Assembly (NCBI RefSeq): GCF_905171765.1
Contig: NC_053391.1
Coordinates: forward strand, 112,767,409 to 112,831,408
Source of the DNA: Bufo bufo
Lineage: Eukaryota; Chordata; Amphibia; Anura; Bufonidae
Reading direction: 5' to 3'
DNA length: 64,000 bases
The position numbers were made by a program, and so were the translations under genes. This document shows positions 13,225-23,368 of the stretch, in pieces. Below the pieces are notes generated by a model that saw only the letters and a program-made list of their open reading frames with translations, was not told the origin of the DNA and ran no database searches. Position 1 is the first letter of the stretch, and each line of letters begins with the position of its first letter.

Positions 13225-13896
13225 CCCCTTAAGGACGCAGGGCGTACCGGTACGCCCTATTTCCCGAGTCCTTAAGGACCAAGGGCGTACAGGTACGTCC
13301 TGACTTAAATTCGGAATTCCGGCGCCGCAGGGGTTAATCGGAACGGGACGCCGGCTGAAATCATTCAGCCGGCATCCCGTAACAACGCAGGGGGGGGTCA
13401 TTTGACCCCCCCGTATCGGCGATCGCAGAAAACCGCAGGTCAATTCAGACCTGCGGTTTTCTGCGTTTCCGGTCCATTCGGGTGTCCTGTGACCCGATGA
13501 ACCGGAAAAAGACTGCGATCGGTGGCGTAATTTTACACCACCTATCGCAGTCCGAGGATTTGGAGAGGCGGTGCTGGCCCTGGTGCTGAACGCCGCTGTC
13601 CAGGGTGCTGATTGGTGCAGGGGAGAGAGGCGCGAGATTCAAACTTCCTGCGCTCCTCTCTCCCCTCCTCTTCCTGTCCAGCACCCTGACCGTGCAGCAC
13701 CGTCCAGAACGAGCTCCTGTGTCCCCCTAATCGCCATCCATCACCCTCCTGCACCCATCGCCACCCAGGTAGGTTAGGGTCAGTGAGGGAGAGGCACCGT
13801 TAGGCAGGGAAAGAAGGGAAAAGTTAGTTAGGAAAAAAAAAAAAAAAAAAACTTTTATTCCAAACTTCCATCTATCCATCTAACCCTAACCCAGAC

Positions 13897-13992
13897 CCCC
13901 CCTGCCACTTGTCCCCCCCCACCCCCCCACCACCCCCCCCCCCCACCCCCCACCAGCCCCCCTCCCCCACCCCACACCAGCCTCCCCCCTTC
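13897..13992. other. C-rich tract (G-quadruplex potential on minus strand)
   Basis: Nearly 100 bases made mostly of C runs of three to fourteen, broken by A or T, lie about 265 bases upstream of the transposase start. The complementary strand has many G runs separated by short loops, the pattern that can form G-quadruplexes. A regulatory role for the transposase is only a possibility. Confidence 0.5.
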
Positions 13993-14257
13993 CTCACCAC
14001 CACTTTTTTTTTTTTTTGCGTGCGCTGACTGGCCGGCACTTTTTTGCGTCCGTCCAGTGTTAGCGCATCGCCCGCCCCACCACCCCACCGACCGCTGATC
14101 AGCGTTGTACCACTGATCAGCAAGTTTTAACTTTTTTTTTTCCTAACACTTGCCCTTTTTTTTTTGCCTTTTTTAGTACGTGAACACCCGTTGCCCCCAC
14201 ACACACGCACATAGAATAAAGGTTTCCACACACGCACACCTACACGCACACACACCC

Positions 14258-16057
14258 ATGGCCCGCCGGATGTTCTCGGCCGAGGAGGCATACGCCCAGA
14301 TTGCCTCCGACTCTGAGAGCCCCAGTGAGGATGAGGATGACCCCACATTCCTTTTGTCATCCGCATCCTCCTCATCATCATCGGATGACGATGAGCCACC
14401 AAGGCGTCGGAGACGCCACCAGGCGGAGCCAGGGGCCCCACATGCTAGGGATCCTGTGGCCCACACTAGTACGAGCCGCCCTGGGGTTCGTACTGGTTTC
14501 CCGGCCCACCAAATAAGTCCACCGGAGCCCCCTGCCGATGAACTTAGCTGGTGTCCCCCAGTGGACTTTGAGCCTGAGATTCCGGATTTTGCTGGCAATC
14601 CTGGAATCCAGATTCCCACAGTGGGGTTTACTGAAATAGACTATTTTAGTTTTTTTTTCAGTAACCCACTGGTGAATTTGATGGTGGAGCAGACGAATCT
14701 GTACGCCCAACAGTTCGTCGCTCAAAACCCAGGCTCAGTTTTGGCTAGACCCGGTGGCTGGACGCCGGTCAGTGCAGCCGAGATGAGGACATTTTGGGGC
14801 CTCGTGCTGCATATGGGTCTAGTCCAAAAACCCAGTGTCAGGCAATACTGGAGTGGGGACGTCCTATACCAGACCCCACTGTACAGTATGGTCATGACAC
14901 GTACACGGTTTGAGGCCATCCGGAAATGTCTGCATTATTCCGATAATGCAGCATGTCCACCCCGAGGTGATCCTGCCTATGACCGGCTGTATAAGATACG
15001 GCCGGTCATCGATCACTTTGGGGCCAAATTCATGGAGGCCTACGTACCTGGAAGGGAGGTCGCGGTTGATGAGTCTCTCGTTGCGTTCAAGGGGAGACTC
15101 AGTTTCCGCCAATACATTCCCACAAAGCGGGCGAGGTATGGCGTGAAGCTATACAAAATTTGTGAGAGTGCCTCAGGGTACACTTACAAATTTCGTGTGT
15201 ACGAGGGGCGAGATTCCCGTATTCAACCCCCAGAATGTCCCCCCACTCTGGGTGTTAGCGGGAAACTCGTGTGGGACCTTATGTACCCACTGCTGGATAA
15301 TGGTTACCACTTGTACGTGGATAACTTTTATACCAGCATTCCCTTGTTCAGGTCCCTTGCCGCCAGATCCACGTTCGCTTGTGGGACCGTGCGGAAAAAT
15401 CAACGCGGCCTCCCTGCCTACCCCCTCCAGGTACCTATCCCCAGGGGTGAGACCCGTGCCCTTACCAGTGGAAACCTGTTGCTGGTCAGGTATAAGGACA
15501 AGAGGGATGTCCTTATGCTGTCCACAATCCACGGTAACGGCACCACCCCTGTCCCTGTGCGAGGTACCGCGGCAACGGTCCTCAAGCCCGATTGTATCGT
15601 CGACTACAATCGGTATATGGGAGGAGTTGATCTCTCTGATCAAGTCCTCACGCCATATAACGCCATGCGCAAAACCCGGGCATGGTACAAAAAAGTTGCG
15701 GTCTACTTGGTACAGGTTGCCATGTACAACTCTTTTGTACTATCCCGAAGCGCTGGCAGCACAGGGACATTCCTCCAGTTCTATGAGGCAGTCCTCAAAG
15801 ACCTGATCTTTTCGGACCGGGAAAGAGCAGGCCGGAGTACCTCGGGAATTGGAGGCGCCCGGATCGTCCCTGGCCAACACTTTCCAGGTGTGGTCCCCCA
15901 TACTGGAAAGAAGGAACGAACCCAAAAAAAGTGCAGAGTGTGTCGCAGGAGGGGGATACGGAAGGACACCACTACTCAATGTGACACTTGCCCCGATCAT
16001 CCGGGCCTCTGCATTGACGGTTGCTTCAGGGAGTATCACACTTCCATGGAGTACTAA
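14258..16057 (+). CDS. Intact piggyBac transposase
   Basis: This is a 599-residue cut-and-paste transposase acting at TTAA sites in the nucleus. I chose the ATG at 14258; the frame stays open upstream only to a GTG at 14180, which is unlikely as a eukaryotic start. The N-terminus is Ser/Asp/Glu-rich, followed by an RRRRR cluster. The DDE_Tnp_1_7 core follows, with the expected catalytic Asp residues at about D271 (VAVDESLVAFKG), D355 (LYVDNFYTS) and D458 (MGGVDLSDQ). Their spacing matches T. ni piggyBac (D268, D346, D447). The C-terminal cysteine-rich domain (559-595, CRVCRRRG to CFREYH) is complete. No frameshift or internal stop was seen. It resembles the Uribo type known from Xenopus. With matching termini it could be an active transposase; a recently silenced copy is the alternative. 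Confidence 0.93.
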   Translation: MARRMFSAEEAYAQIASDSESPSEDEDDPTFLLSSASSSSSSDDDEPPRRRRRHQAEPGAPHARDPVAHTSTSRPGVRTGFPAHQISPPEPPADELSWCPPVDFEPEIPDFAGNPGIQIPTVGFTEIDYFSFFFSNPLVNLMVEQTNLYAQQFVAQNPGSVLARPGGWTPVSAAEMRTFWGLVLHMGLVQKPSVRQYWSGDVLYQTPLYSMVMTRTRFEAIRKCLHYSDNAACPPRGDPAYDRLYKIRPVIDHFGAKFMEAYVPGREVAVDESLVAFKGRLSFRQYIPTKRARYGVKLYKICESASGYTYKFRVYEGRDSRIQPPECPPTLGVSGKLVWDLMYPLLDNGYHLYVDNFYTSIPLFRSLAARSTFACGTVRKNQRGLPAYPLQVPIPRGETRALTSGNLLLVRYKDKRDVLMLSTIHGNGTTPVPVRGTAATVLKPDCIVDYNRYMGGVDLSDQVLTPYNAMRKTRAWYKKVAVYLVQVAMYNSFVLSRSAGSTGTFLQFYEAVLKDLIFSDRERAGRSTSGIGGARIVPGQHFPGVVPHTGKKERTQKKCRVCRRRGIRKDTTTQCDTCPDHPGLCIDGCFREYHTSMEY

Positions 16058-16100
16058 ATTTTTATAATCCTCAACAGTCCACTAGAGAACATAAAACACT

Positions 16101-16333
16101 ATGGCTCTCAGACTTTGGAGACACGGAAACAATTTTTCTTTCCCCAAAAAATATTAGTTTTAGAGCAGGCATCCTCAAACTGCGGCCCTCCAGATGTTGT
16201 AAAACTATAACTCCCAGCATGCCCAGACAACCTACAGCCATCAGCAGGGCATGGTGGGAATTGTAGTTTTACAATATCTGGAGGGCCGCAGTTTTAGGAT
16301 GCCTGCTTAGTGTCTCCAAAGTCTGAGAGCCAT
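16101..16333. repeat. Nested palindromes inside the piggyBac element
   Basis: An outer inverted repeat (ATGGCTCTCAGACTTTGGAG at 16101-16120, complement at 16314-16333) encloses an inner foldback MITE at 16164-16307. The inner unit starts AGCAGGCATCCT and ends AGGATGCCTGCT, with TAG on both sides. Its arms carry the widespread CTGCGGCCCTCCAGATGTTG and ACTCCCAGCATGCCC wording. Confidence 0.7.
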
Positions 16334-16559
16334 ACATATTGGGCATCGTCGCGTGCGTAAAAGTCGTCGCTATAAAAATAACTTTTGACCAAACGCCTCG
16401 GATGAACGGTGTTAAAAATATAAAATAAAAACTGTGCCAAAACACCAATTTTTGGGCAAAATTTCAATTTGAATCCATTTTGCCGGTAATAAAGCAAGGG
16501 TTAACAGCCAAACAAAACTAAATATTTATTGCCCCGATTCTGTAGTTTGCAGAAACACC

Positions 16560-16895
16560 CCATATGTGGGCGTAAATGGAATAGAACGAAGGGAACTCCA
16601 TATGGTTTCTGGAAGGCATATTTTGATGGACAGTTTTTTTTTTGACACCATGTCCCATTAGAAGCCCCCCCTGATGTAGCCTAGACTAGAAACTCCAAAA
16701 AAGTGACCCCATCTAAGAAACTACACCCCTCAAGGTATTCAAAAGTTACTTTACAAACTATGTTAACCCTTTAGGTGTTCCACAAAACCAAATAGTGAAT
16801 GTAGAAACAATTTTAGAATTACATTTTTTTGTTACATTGCCTCAAAAAAGAGTAATATAGAGCAACCAAAAATCAAATTTACCCCAAAAATAGTC
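16560..16895 (-). repeat. Inverted single copy of the 395-bp unit
   Basis: This segment reads as a diverged reverse complement of the tandem unit that follows. It contains AACTCCAAAAAAGTGACCCC, CTACACCCCTCAAGGTATTC and TTAACCCTTTAGGTGTTCCA, which are complements of motifs in each unit. Together with the array it makes the right half of the element able to fold back. Confidence 0.75.
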
Positions 16896-16931
16896 CCAAA
16901 ACAACAACCACCTTATCCCGTAGTTTCCTAG

Positions 16932-19340
16932 ATGGGGTCACTTTTATGGAGTTTCTACTCTAGGGGTGCATCAGGGGGCTTGAAAGGGTACATGGTGTCA
17001 ATAAACCAGTCCAGCAAAATCTGCCTTCCAAAAATGACGTTCCCCTTCTTCTATGTCCTGCCGTTTAGCCAAATAGTAGTTTACGACCACATATGGGGTG
17101 TTTTTGCAAACTACAGAATCAGGGCAACCCATTTTGAGTGTTGTTTGGCAGTTAACCCTTGTTTTACTCCTGGAAAAAATTGATTATATTGGAAAATTTT
17201 CCAAAAAATATAAATTTCAAAATTGTTTCTCCATCTGCCATTAACTCTTGTGGAACACCTAAAGGGTTAACAAAGTTTGTAAACCCAGTTTTGAATACCT
17301 TGAGGGGTGTACTTTCTTAGATGGAGTCACTTTTTTGAAATTTCTATTCTAGGGGTGCAACAGGGGGCTTCAAATGGGACATGGTATAAACAAAACCAGT
17401 CCTGCCAAATCTGCCTTCCAAAACCCATATGGTGTTCCCCTCCTTCTATGTGCTACCGTTCGGCCAAACAGTAGTTTACAACCACATATGGGGTGTTTAT
17501 GAAAACTACAGAATCAGGGCAACCCATTTTGAGTGTTGTTTGGCAGTTAACCCTTGTTTTACTCCTGGAAAAAATTGATTATATTGGAAAATTTTCCAAA
17601 AAATATAAATTTCAAAATTGTTTCTCCATCTGCCATTAACTCTTGTGGAACACCTAAAGGGTTAACAAAGTTTGTAAACCCAGTTTTGAATACCTTGAGG
17701 GGTGTACTTTCTTAGATGGAGTCACTTTTTTGAAATTTCTATTCTAGGGGTGCAACAGGGGGCTTCAAATGGGACATGGTATAAACAAAACCAGTCCTAC
17801 CAAATCTGCCTTCCAAAACCCATATGGTGTTCCCCTCCTTCTATGTGCTACCGTTCGGCCAAACAGTAGTTTACGACCACATATGGGGTGTTTTTGCAAA
17901 CTACAGAATCAGGGCAACCCATTTTGAGTGTTGTTTGGCAGTTAACCCTTGTTTTACTCCTGGAAAAAATTGATTATATTGGAAAATTTTCCAAAAAATA
18001 TAAATTTCAAAATTGTTTCTCCATCTGCCATTAACTCTTGTGGAACACCTAAAGGGTTAACAAAGTTTGTAAACCCAGTTTTGAATACCTTGAGGGGTGT
18101 ACTTTCTTAGATGGAGTCACTTTTTTGAAATTTCTATTCTAGGGGTGCAACAGGGGGCTTCAAATGGGACATGGTATAAACAAAACCAGTCCTACCAAAT
18201 CTGCCTTCCAAAACCCATATGGTGTTCCCCTCCTTCTATGTGCTACCGTTCGGCCAAACAGTAGTTTACGACCACATATGGGGTGTTTTTGCAAACTACA
18301 GAATCAGGGCAACCCATTTTGAGTGTTGTTTGGCAGTTAACCCTTGTTTTACTCCTGGAAAAAATTGATTATATTGGAAAGTTTTCCAAAAAATATAAAT
18401 TTCAAAATTGTTTCTCCATCTGCCATTAACTCTTGTGGAACACCTAAAGGGTTAACAAAGTTTGTAAACCCAGTTTTGAATACCTTGAGGGGTGTACTTT
18501 CTTAGATGGAGTCACTTTTTTGAAATTTCTATTCTAGGGGTGCAACAGGGGGCTTCAAATGGGACATGGTATAAACAAAACCAGTCCTACCAATTCTGCC
18601 TTCCAAAACCCATATGGTGTTCCCCTCCTTCTATGTGCTACCGTTCGGCCAAACAGTAGTTTACGACCACATATGGGGTGTTTTTGCAAACTACAGAATC
18701 AGGGCAACCCATTTTGAGTGTTGTTTGGCAGTTAACCCTTGTTTTACTCCTGGAAAAAATTGATTATATTGGAAAGTTTTCCAAAAAATAGAAATTTCAA
18801 AATTGTTTCTCCATCTGCCATTAACTCTTGTGGAACACCTAAAGGGTTAACAAAGTTTGTAAACCCAGTTTTGAATACCTTGAGGGGTGTACTTTCTAAG
18901 ATGGAGTCACTTTTTTGAAATTTCTATTCTAGGGGTGCAACAGGGGGCTTCAAATGGGACATGGTATAAACAAAACCAGTCCTGCCAAATCTGCCTTCCA
19001 AAACCCATATGGTGTTCCCCTCCTTCTATGTGCTACCGTTCGGCCAAACAGTAGTTTACGACCACATATGGGGTGTTTTTGCAAACTACAGAATCAGGGC
19101 AACCCATTTTGAGTGTTGTTTGGCAGTTAACCCTTGTTTTACTCCTGGAAAAAATTGATTATATTGGAAAATTTTCCAAAAAATATAAATTTCAAAATTG
19201 TTTCTCCATCTGCCATTAACTCTTGTGGAACACCTAAAGGGTTAACAAAGTTTGAAAAAACAGTTTTGAATACCTTGAGGGGTGTAGTTTCTAGAATGGG
19301 GTCATTTTTGGGAGGTTTCTATTATCTAAGCCTCACAATA
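16932..19340 (+). repeat. Six tandem copies of a 395-bp unit
   Basis: The marker CTACAGAATCAGGGCAACCC starts at 17111, 17506, 17901, 18296, 18691 and 19086, which is exactly 395 bp apart each time. The boundary marker (ATGGAGTCAC-like) recurs at 16932, 17321, 17716, 18111, 18506, 18901 and 19296, so only the first unit differs in length (389). The inner units differ by only a few bases (for example CCTGCCAAAT versus CCTACCAAAT). The units are non-coding. Such near-identity suggests recent expansion inside the transposon. Confidence 0.92.
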
Positions 19341-19798
19341 TGACTTCAAACCTGAACTGGTCCATAAAAAGTGGGATTTTGAAGATTTCTGAAAATTTCA
19401 AAATTTGCTTCTAAACTTCTAAGCCTTGTAACATCCCCAAAAAATAAAATATCATTCCCAAAACAATTCAAGCATGAAGTAGACATATGGGGAATGTAAA
19501 GTCATCACAATTTTTGGGGGTATTACTATGTATTACAGAGGTAGAGAAACTGAAAATTTGAAATTTGCAAATTTTTCAAAATTTACGGTAAAAATTGTAT
19601 TTTTTTATGCAAAAAAATTAACTTTTTTGACCCAATTTTAGCAGTGTCATGAAGTACAATATGTGACGAAAAAACAATCTCAGAACGGCCTGGGTAAGTC
19701 AAAGTGTTTTAAAGTTATGAGCACTTAAAGTGACACTGGTCAGATTTGCAAAAAATGGCCTGGTCCTTAAGGTGAAAATGAGCCCGGTCCTTAAGGGG

Positions 19799-19802
19799 TT
19801 AA
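19799..19802. repeat. piggyBac target site TTAA, right
   Basis: TTAA directly follows the right terminus AAGGGG and pairs with the copy at 13221-13224. Confidence 0.9.
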
Positions 19803-22220
19803 GGCACTTTGTCACCATATTTCAAGTACAAATCCAGTTAGTCTGTTTGCCATCATTTATGTAGGGATAGCATCCGATGCAACAGAAGAGTTAATATTGT
19901 AGCATTATCCCCATTATCCCCAATGCATCATAGTTTTTTTTTCCCCAGCAACTAAATTTGATGAACATTGACTGGAGATTTTTGTACCTCAAGACAAAGA
20001 TTCCATAATTGATAAGTATCTTCCATTTAAGGTGTGGTTGAAAAAAATATAGAAAGTTCCAAGTGTATAGTGGGCACTAGATTTTATGGACTATCTAGAC
20101 TATTGTGCTGCTGTATAATTATGCGGATTGATCCTCATATTACTAGAGAGTGTCCAAACTATACATGCTGAAGATGCACATTTTGCCTTATTTTTAGAGT
20201 GCTGTTAATCTTTGCTGTACAGCAGTTATCTGGTCAATTTATTATATCTCTATTTACTGTAAAGAACATCTGTCAGCATGATCAACCCTATGAAACCAGG
20301 CATGTTGCGTGGTAGGCTTGGCCATGCTGATTAAAATAATACCCTTGTTATGTCTGTAGGTTGAACCGTTGCAGATTTATTTGCATTTTTTTGTAATATG
20401 CAAACGAGTGGGTTCGAGAACCATGGGGCTCTAATCTGGACACTCCCCCATGATTGACAGGGCTAGACAATCAAGCAAGAAGAAGGGTACTGCCCAGCTC
20501 AGAGGAGTGGTCTCTAGAACGGGGCCTCCAAAATGAAGGAGAGCACACCACGCAGGCGGCACCGTACGCTCATCTGTTTTTGACACTCCCCTAAAAGTGA
20601 ATAGAGGGTGGCCACATTTGCATGGTGCAACCTCATTCCCTTTGGGACCCTGTTCTAGAGCCAGTTGTAGGTCCCAGCGGGTGGGACCCACATCTATTAG
20701 ACATTGTGACATATCCTAGCGAATAGGAAGGCTATTTAAAAAAACAAACAAAAATAAAAAAAACCTATACCATGCGATGTAAAAATGTGTAGTAAAAAAT
20801 TAAAGCTGGCAAGCTGACTAAAAATGGGGAGCTTTGTGTCTGTAGCTGTCATGGGTCCCAATACACTTGTAAATCTGATCCTGTGTTTGCCCCAATAATT
20901 GTATATAATACATATTATGAACAAAGAAATCCATTGTTCTATGACAAATGGTGTTTATATCCTAGAAGAATTTATGTCTCTGAACACATTACGATTAAGA
21001 TAATAAATGCATACTATAGGTTGGTTTCAAGAGAAAGCCCCATCAACAAGCTGAGGAAGATAAAATATCTGTTTCTGTCACTGTGTCCATGTATATAAAG
21101 AACACTTTATAATGATTTATGGATACACATTCGGATGAGAGTAAAGCTTCACCTGACCCTGAAGGAAATCCATTAATTCTATGAGTAGGAACATCACTGA
21201 ACTGTATTAGGTAGAACTAATTAGCAATTAGAGGCAGAAGTGCTAATGGAATGAAAAGGGGAATCAGGGGCTTTCTAGGTAAGAGGATGAGAAATAGTGG
21301 ATATGTCACTCAAGATCAATAGACCAGACTAGTTGGACACATTACTGGAATGAAATAAAACAGCTAAAATGGTTTTCTTTCCTTTATTTTTTTTTTTTGG
21401 TGCAAGCCCAATTTATTAATGGAAATAAAACTAAGTGTGAAATATGAACTCAGCAAGTTACAGAGTCATCCTTGCATTATTTGTCACTGTCTCAGATCTT
21501 TTAGGGAGAGAAATATTCAAAATGAAACCTTTGTATGTAGAGCTTCTAGAATAAACTATTTGCTTTTTAACAGTATATATACAAAACTCTGTAAATGTCC
21601 ATGAAATGACATGCCAATTGTAAACTGAACAAAGCCGAAAAAGCAAAAAATTAAATTTAATTTTGGGAGAAATGTGGGAAGAAAATCCTTCTGTAGGTGA
21701 CAGATGTCATGTAGATTGTAAGCCCTTTTGTACCAGTTTGTTACCCGTCTTGTTTATGATTAGTGCAATTGTCTGTATTATGTATGTATACATCTTCTCA
21801 TATGTACAGCGCTATGGAATGAATGGCACTTTAATAATAAATAATAATAATGTGTAAAAGTAAGGCATACATTGGAGGTCATTTGGTCACCTTGCATGGT
21901 TTTACATCTGTGCCGCAATACAGATGAATACCAAACAAAATGGGGAAATTTACAAACACAGGCCAGGCAGTCTAAAGATTTCCTTCCGTGCACTCTGGAA
22001 AATTTGGAAATGAGAGTTGTGAGCTGGCTTTTCTGTTTTATTTTTAGTCTAAAGATGTGCCCATCTTGCTAAGTTATAACCACTTTCATCTAAACCAAAC
22101 CACTTTTGTCTAGAGAGGAGCAAAAAGTATTTGTCATATATTTTGGTCACAAAGTAAGCCCAAATGCTGGGAGATTTATTTTAGCAAATCTCCCCCATTA
22201 ATCTCAGATTACACCATGTC
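19803..22220. other. Non-coding interval
   Basis: No gene is supported. The segment 20265-20710 is a moderately diverged frog-type interspersed repeat (CATCTGTCAGCATGATCAACC wording) without clear ends. A retroposon tail lies at 21711-21852 and is listed separately. The remainder is AT-rich and unremarkable. Confidence 0.4.
21711..21852 (+). mobile_element. SINE / L2-type LINE 3' tail
   Basis: The sequence runs from GTAGATTGTAAGCCCTTTTG through TACAGCGCTATGGAATGAAT to TTTAATAATAAATAATAATAATG. This is the typical 3' tail of vertebrate L2-clade LINEs and the SINEs that borrow it, ending in a short AATAAT-type repeat. Only the tail is present; no coding part or promoter box was recognised. Confidence 0.6.
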
Positions 22221-22593
22221 AAGAAACTGTTAATCTTGATAACCACGGGTGAATCTAAATTCCCCTCGGTCACGAGGGGAATGTAGAGACAAGAGAAGAG
22301 GGGTGGGGGGCGCACAATAGGGTAATACATTCAACACAACCTGAATTGTTTGACAAATAGAGGTGCTCACCTGTAAGGGTTGTGCAAAATAGACACAACT
22401 CTATTGTAGATTTCTAGGTATATATAAACCTTTAGGATCCATGAATGCAGCCGCAGAAGAAGTGTATTTGGGATCGGGTGCCCAATCCCCCAAAGGGTGC
22501 TTGTAGTGAAAGGAAATTCTGATCAGGCACAAAATCACTGGTTCCAATACGTCTCTGTAGGTGAATCTTCTATATTTACATAATAAGCAATTG

Positions 22594-22645
22594 TGCATAA
22601 AACAACGCGTTTCGGAGCTCAAACTGTCCCCTTCATCAGGTTAAC
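22594..22645 (-). ncRNA. Hammerhead-ribozyme candidate, left arm
   Basis: This is the mirror copy of the motif in the right arm, read on the minus strand. CTGATGA lies at 22639-22633 and GAAA at 22613-22610. Stem II here is GGGG with CTCC, so one pair becomes a G-U wobble. The two motifs point away from the palindrome centre in head-to-head fashion. Confidence 0.48.
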
Positions 22646-22660
22646 ATGTAGTGACTACAT

Positions 22661-22712
22661 GTTAACCTGATGAAGGGGACAGTTTGAGCCCCGAAACGCG
22701 TTGTTTTATGCA
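22661..22712 (+). ncRNA. Hammerhead-ribozyme candidate, right arm
   Basis: The core CTGATGA (22667-22673) is followed by one extra A and a GGGG/CCCC stem II, then GAAA (22693-22696) and CGCGT. ACGCGT is self-complementary, so stem III would be minimal or form between two molecules. Cleavage would fall after T22702. Stem I is weak here: AAC pairs with GTT and CAT with ATG across a small internal loop. Hammerhead motifs are known from Penelope-like elements; activity of this one is not shown. Confidence 0.5.
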
Positions 22713-22815
22713 CAATTGCTTATTATGTAAATAAAGAAGATTCACCTACAGAGACGTATTGGAACCAGTGATTTTGCACCTGATCAGAATTTCCTTTCAC
22801 TAAGAAACTGTTAAT

Positions 22816-23354
22816 GTCAGGTTTGAGACAAGCTCGTGTGGTTTATGCAACAAAATCCATGTGGTGACTGCATTTCTTAGTCCATGGCCTGCCTGACCAG
22901 AACTATCTGCATCATAGTAATCTATGATGCTGTGAGTTCCAGTGCCTGACCACAGGTCTACTGTCCCATACTCACATACAAGTTTACTCACAGTCCATCT
23001 CGAAGTAACAGCATAATAGATCATTATTACAGATAAGCAAATTAATTCTAAATGAATCAGATTCATTACAGCCTTCACCAAAAAAAATGTCCAGCAACGA
23101 ATCAGAAGATTTTTGATTAGTTTTTGATAAAGGGCGTAAAACCGGTGCCCAGTGCTATTTTACAGTGAATATTGCTAGGGAAAACCATGAGGTAGGGAGA
23201 AGATGGCGTATCACATGACACTGGGAGGAAGTAAAGGGTGGGCTTTCTCTTATTGGCTCAGAGGCTGACAGACAGTTTGATTAGCCAATCAGGTGCAGAA
23301 TTCAAGAAGGTCACAATAGAACACTATAATGATTTTATTGAAATTTTTCTCAAA
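22816..23354. other. Non-coding interval
   Basis: No gene is supported. From 23030 the wording (TTACAGATAAGCAAATTAAT, later GCCAATCAGGTGCAG) resembles a degenerate left end of the hAT family seen elsewhere in the window. The LINE at 23369 is inserted just after it. Confidence 0.4.
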
Positions 23355-23368
23355 ATAAAGATACAGTC

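Larger units (their letters stand above)
13225..19798 (+). mobile_element. Complete piggyBac-superfamily transposon
   Basis: The element is 6,574 bp. It begins CCCCTTAAGGAC and ends with the exact complement GTCCTTAAGGGG, giving a 12-bp perfect terminal inverted repeat. It is flanked by TTAA at 13221-13224 and 19799-19802, the piggyBac target site. A second GTCCTTAAGG box lies just inside each end (about 13268 and 19762), as expected for subterminal transposase-binding sites. The left third holds a GC-rich leader and the transposase gene. The right half is non-coding and holds nested palindromes and six 395-bp tandem units. Termini, target site and gene are all undamaged, so this copy may still be mobile; that is inference, not shown. 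Confidence 0.93.
22235..22801. mobile_element. Penelope-type inverted pseudo-LTR pair
   Basis: Two arms face each other: a long left arm (22235-22651) and a shorter right arm (22655-22801), separated by only TGA. The inner part is an almost perfect palindrome of more than 90 bases per arm. The unit is flanked by AAGAAACTGTTAAT at 22221-22234 and 22802-22815, an exact 14-bp target duplication, so it is a genuine insertion. No coding sequence lies inside. The GAAACGCGTT core and the inverted-arm layout match the larger Penelope-like element at 33628-36149, so I read it as a severely truncated Penelope-like copy or a small non-autonomous relative. Confidence 0.7.

Noticed and set aside
13855..14123. 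Glycine/tryptophan-rich minus-strand open frames
   Set aside because: They come from the C-rich tract read on the other strand and have no recognisable domain.
14180..14257. Upstream extension of the piggyBac transposase frame
   Set aside because: It would need a GTG start in a eukaryote and adds only His/Thr-rich residues from a CA-type repeat; the ATG at 14258 is better.
16932..19340. Regular direct repeats that might suggest a CRISPR-like array
   Set aside because: The units are 395 bp, head to tail without variable spacers, and lie inside a eukaryotic transposon.
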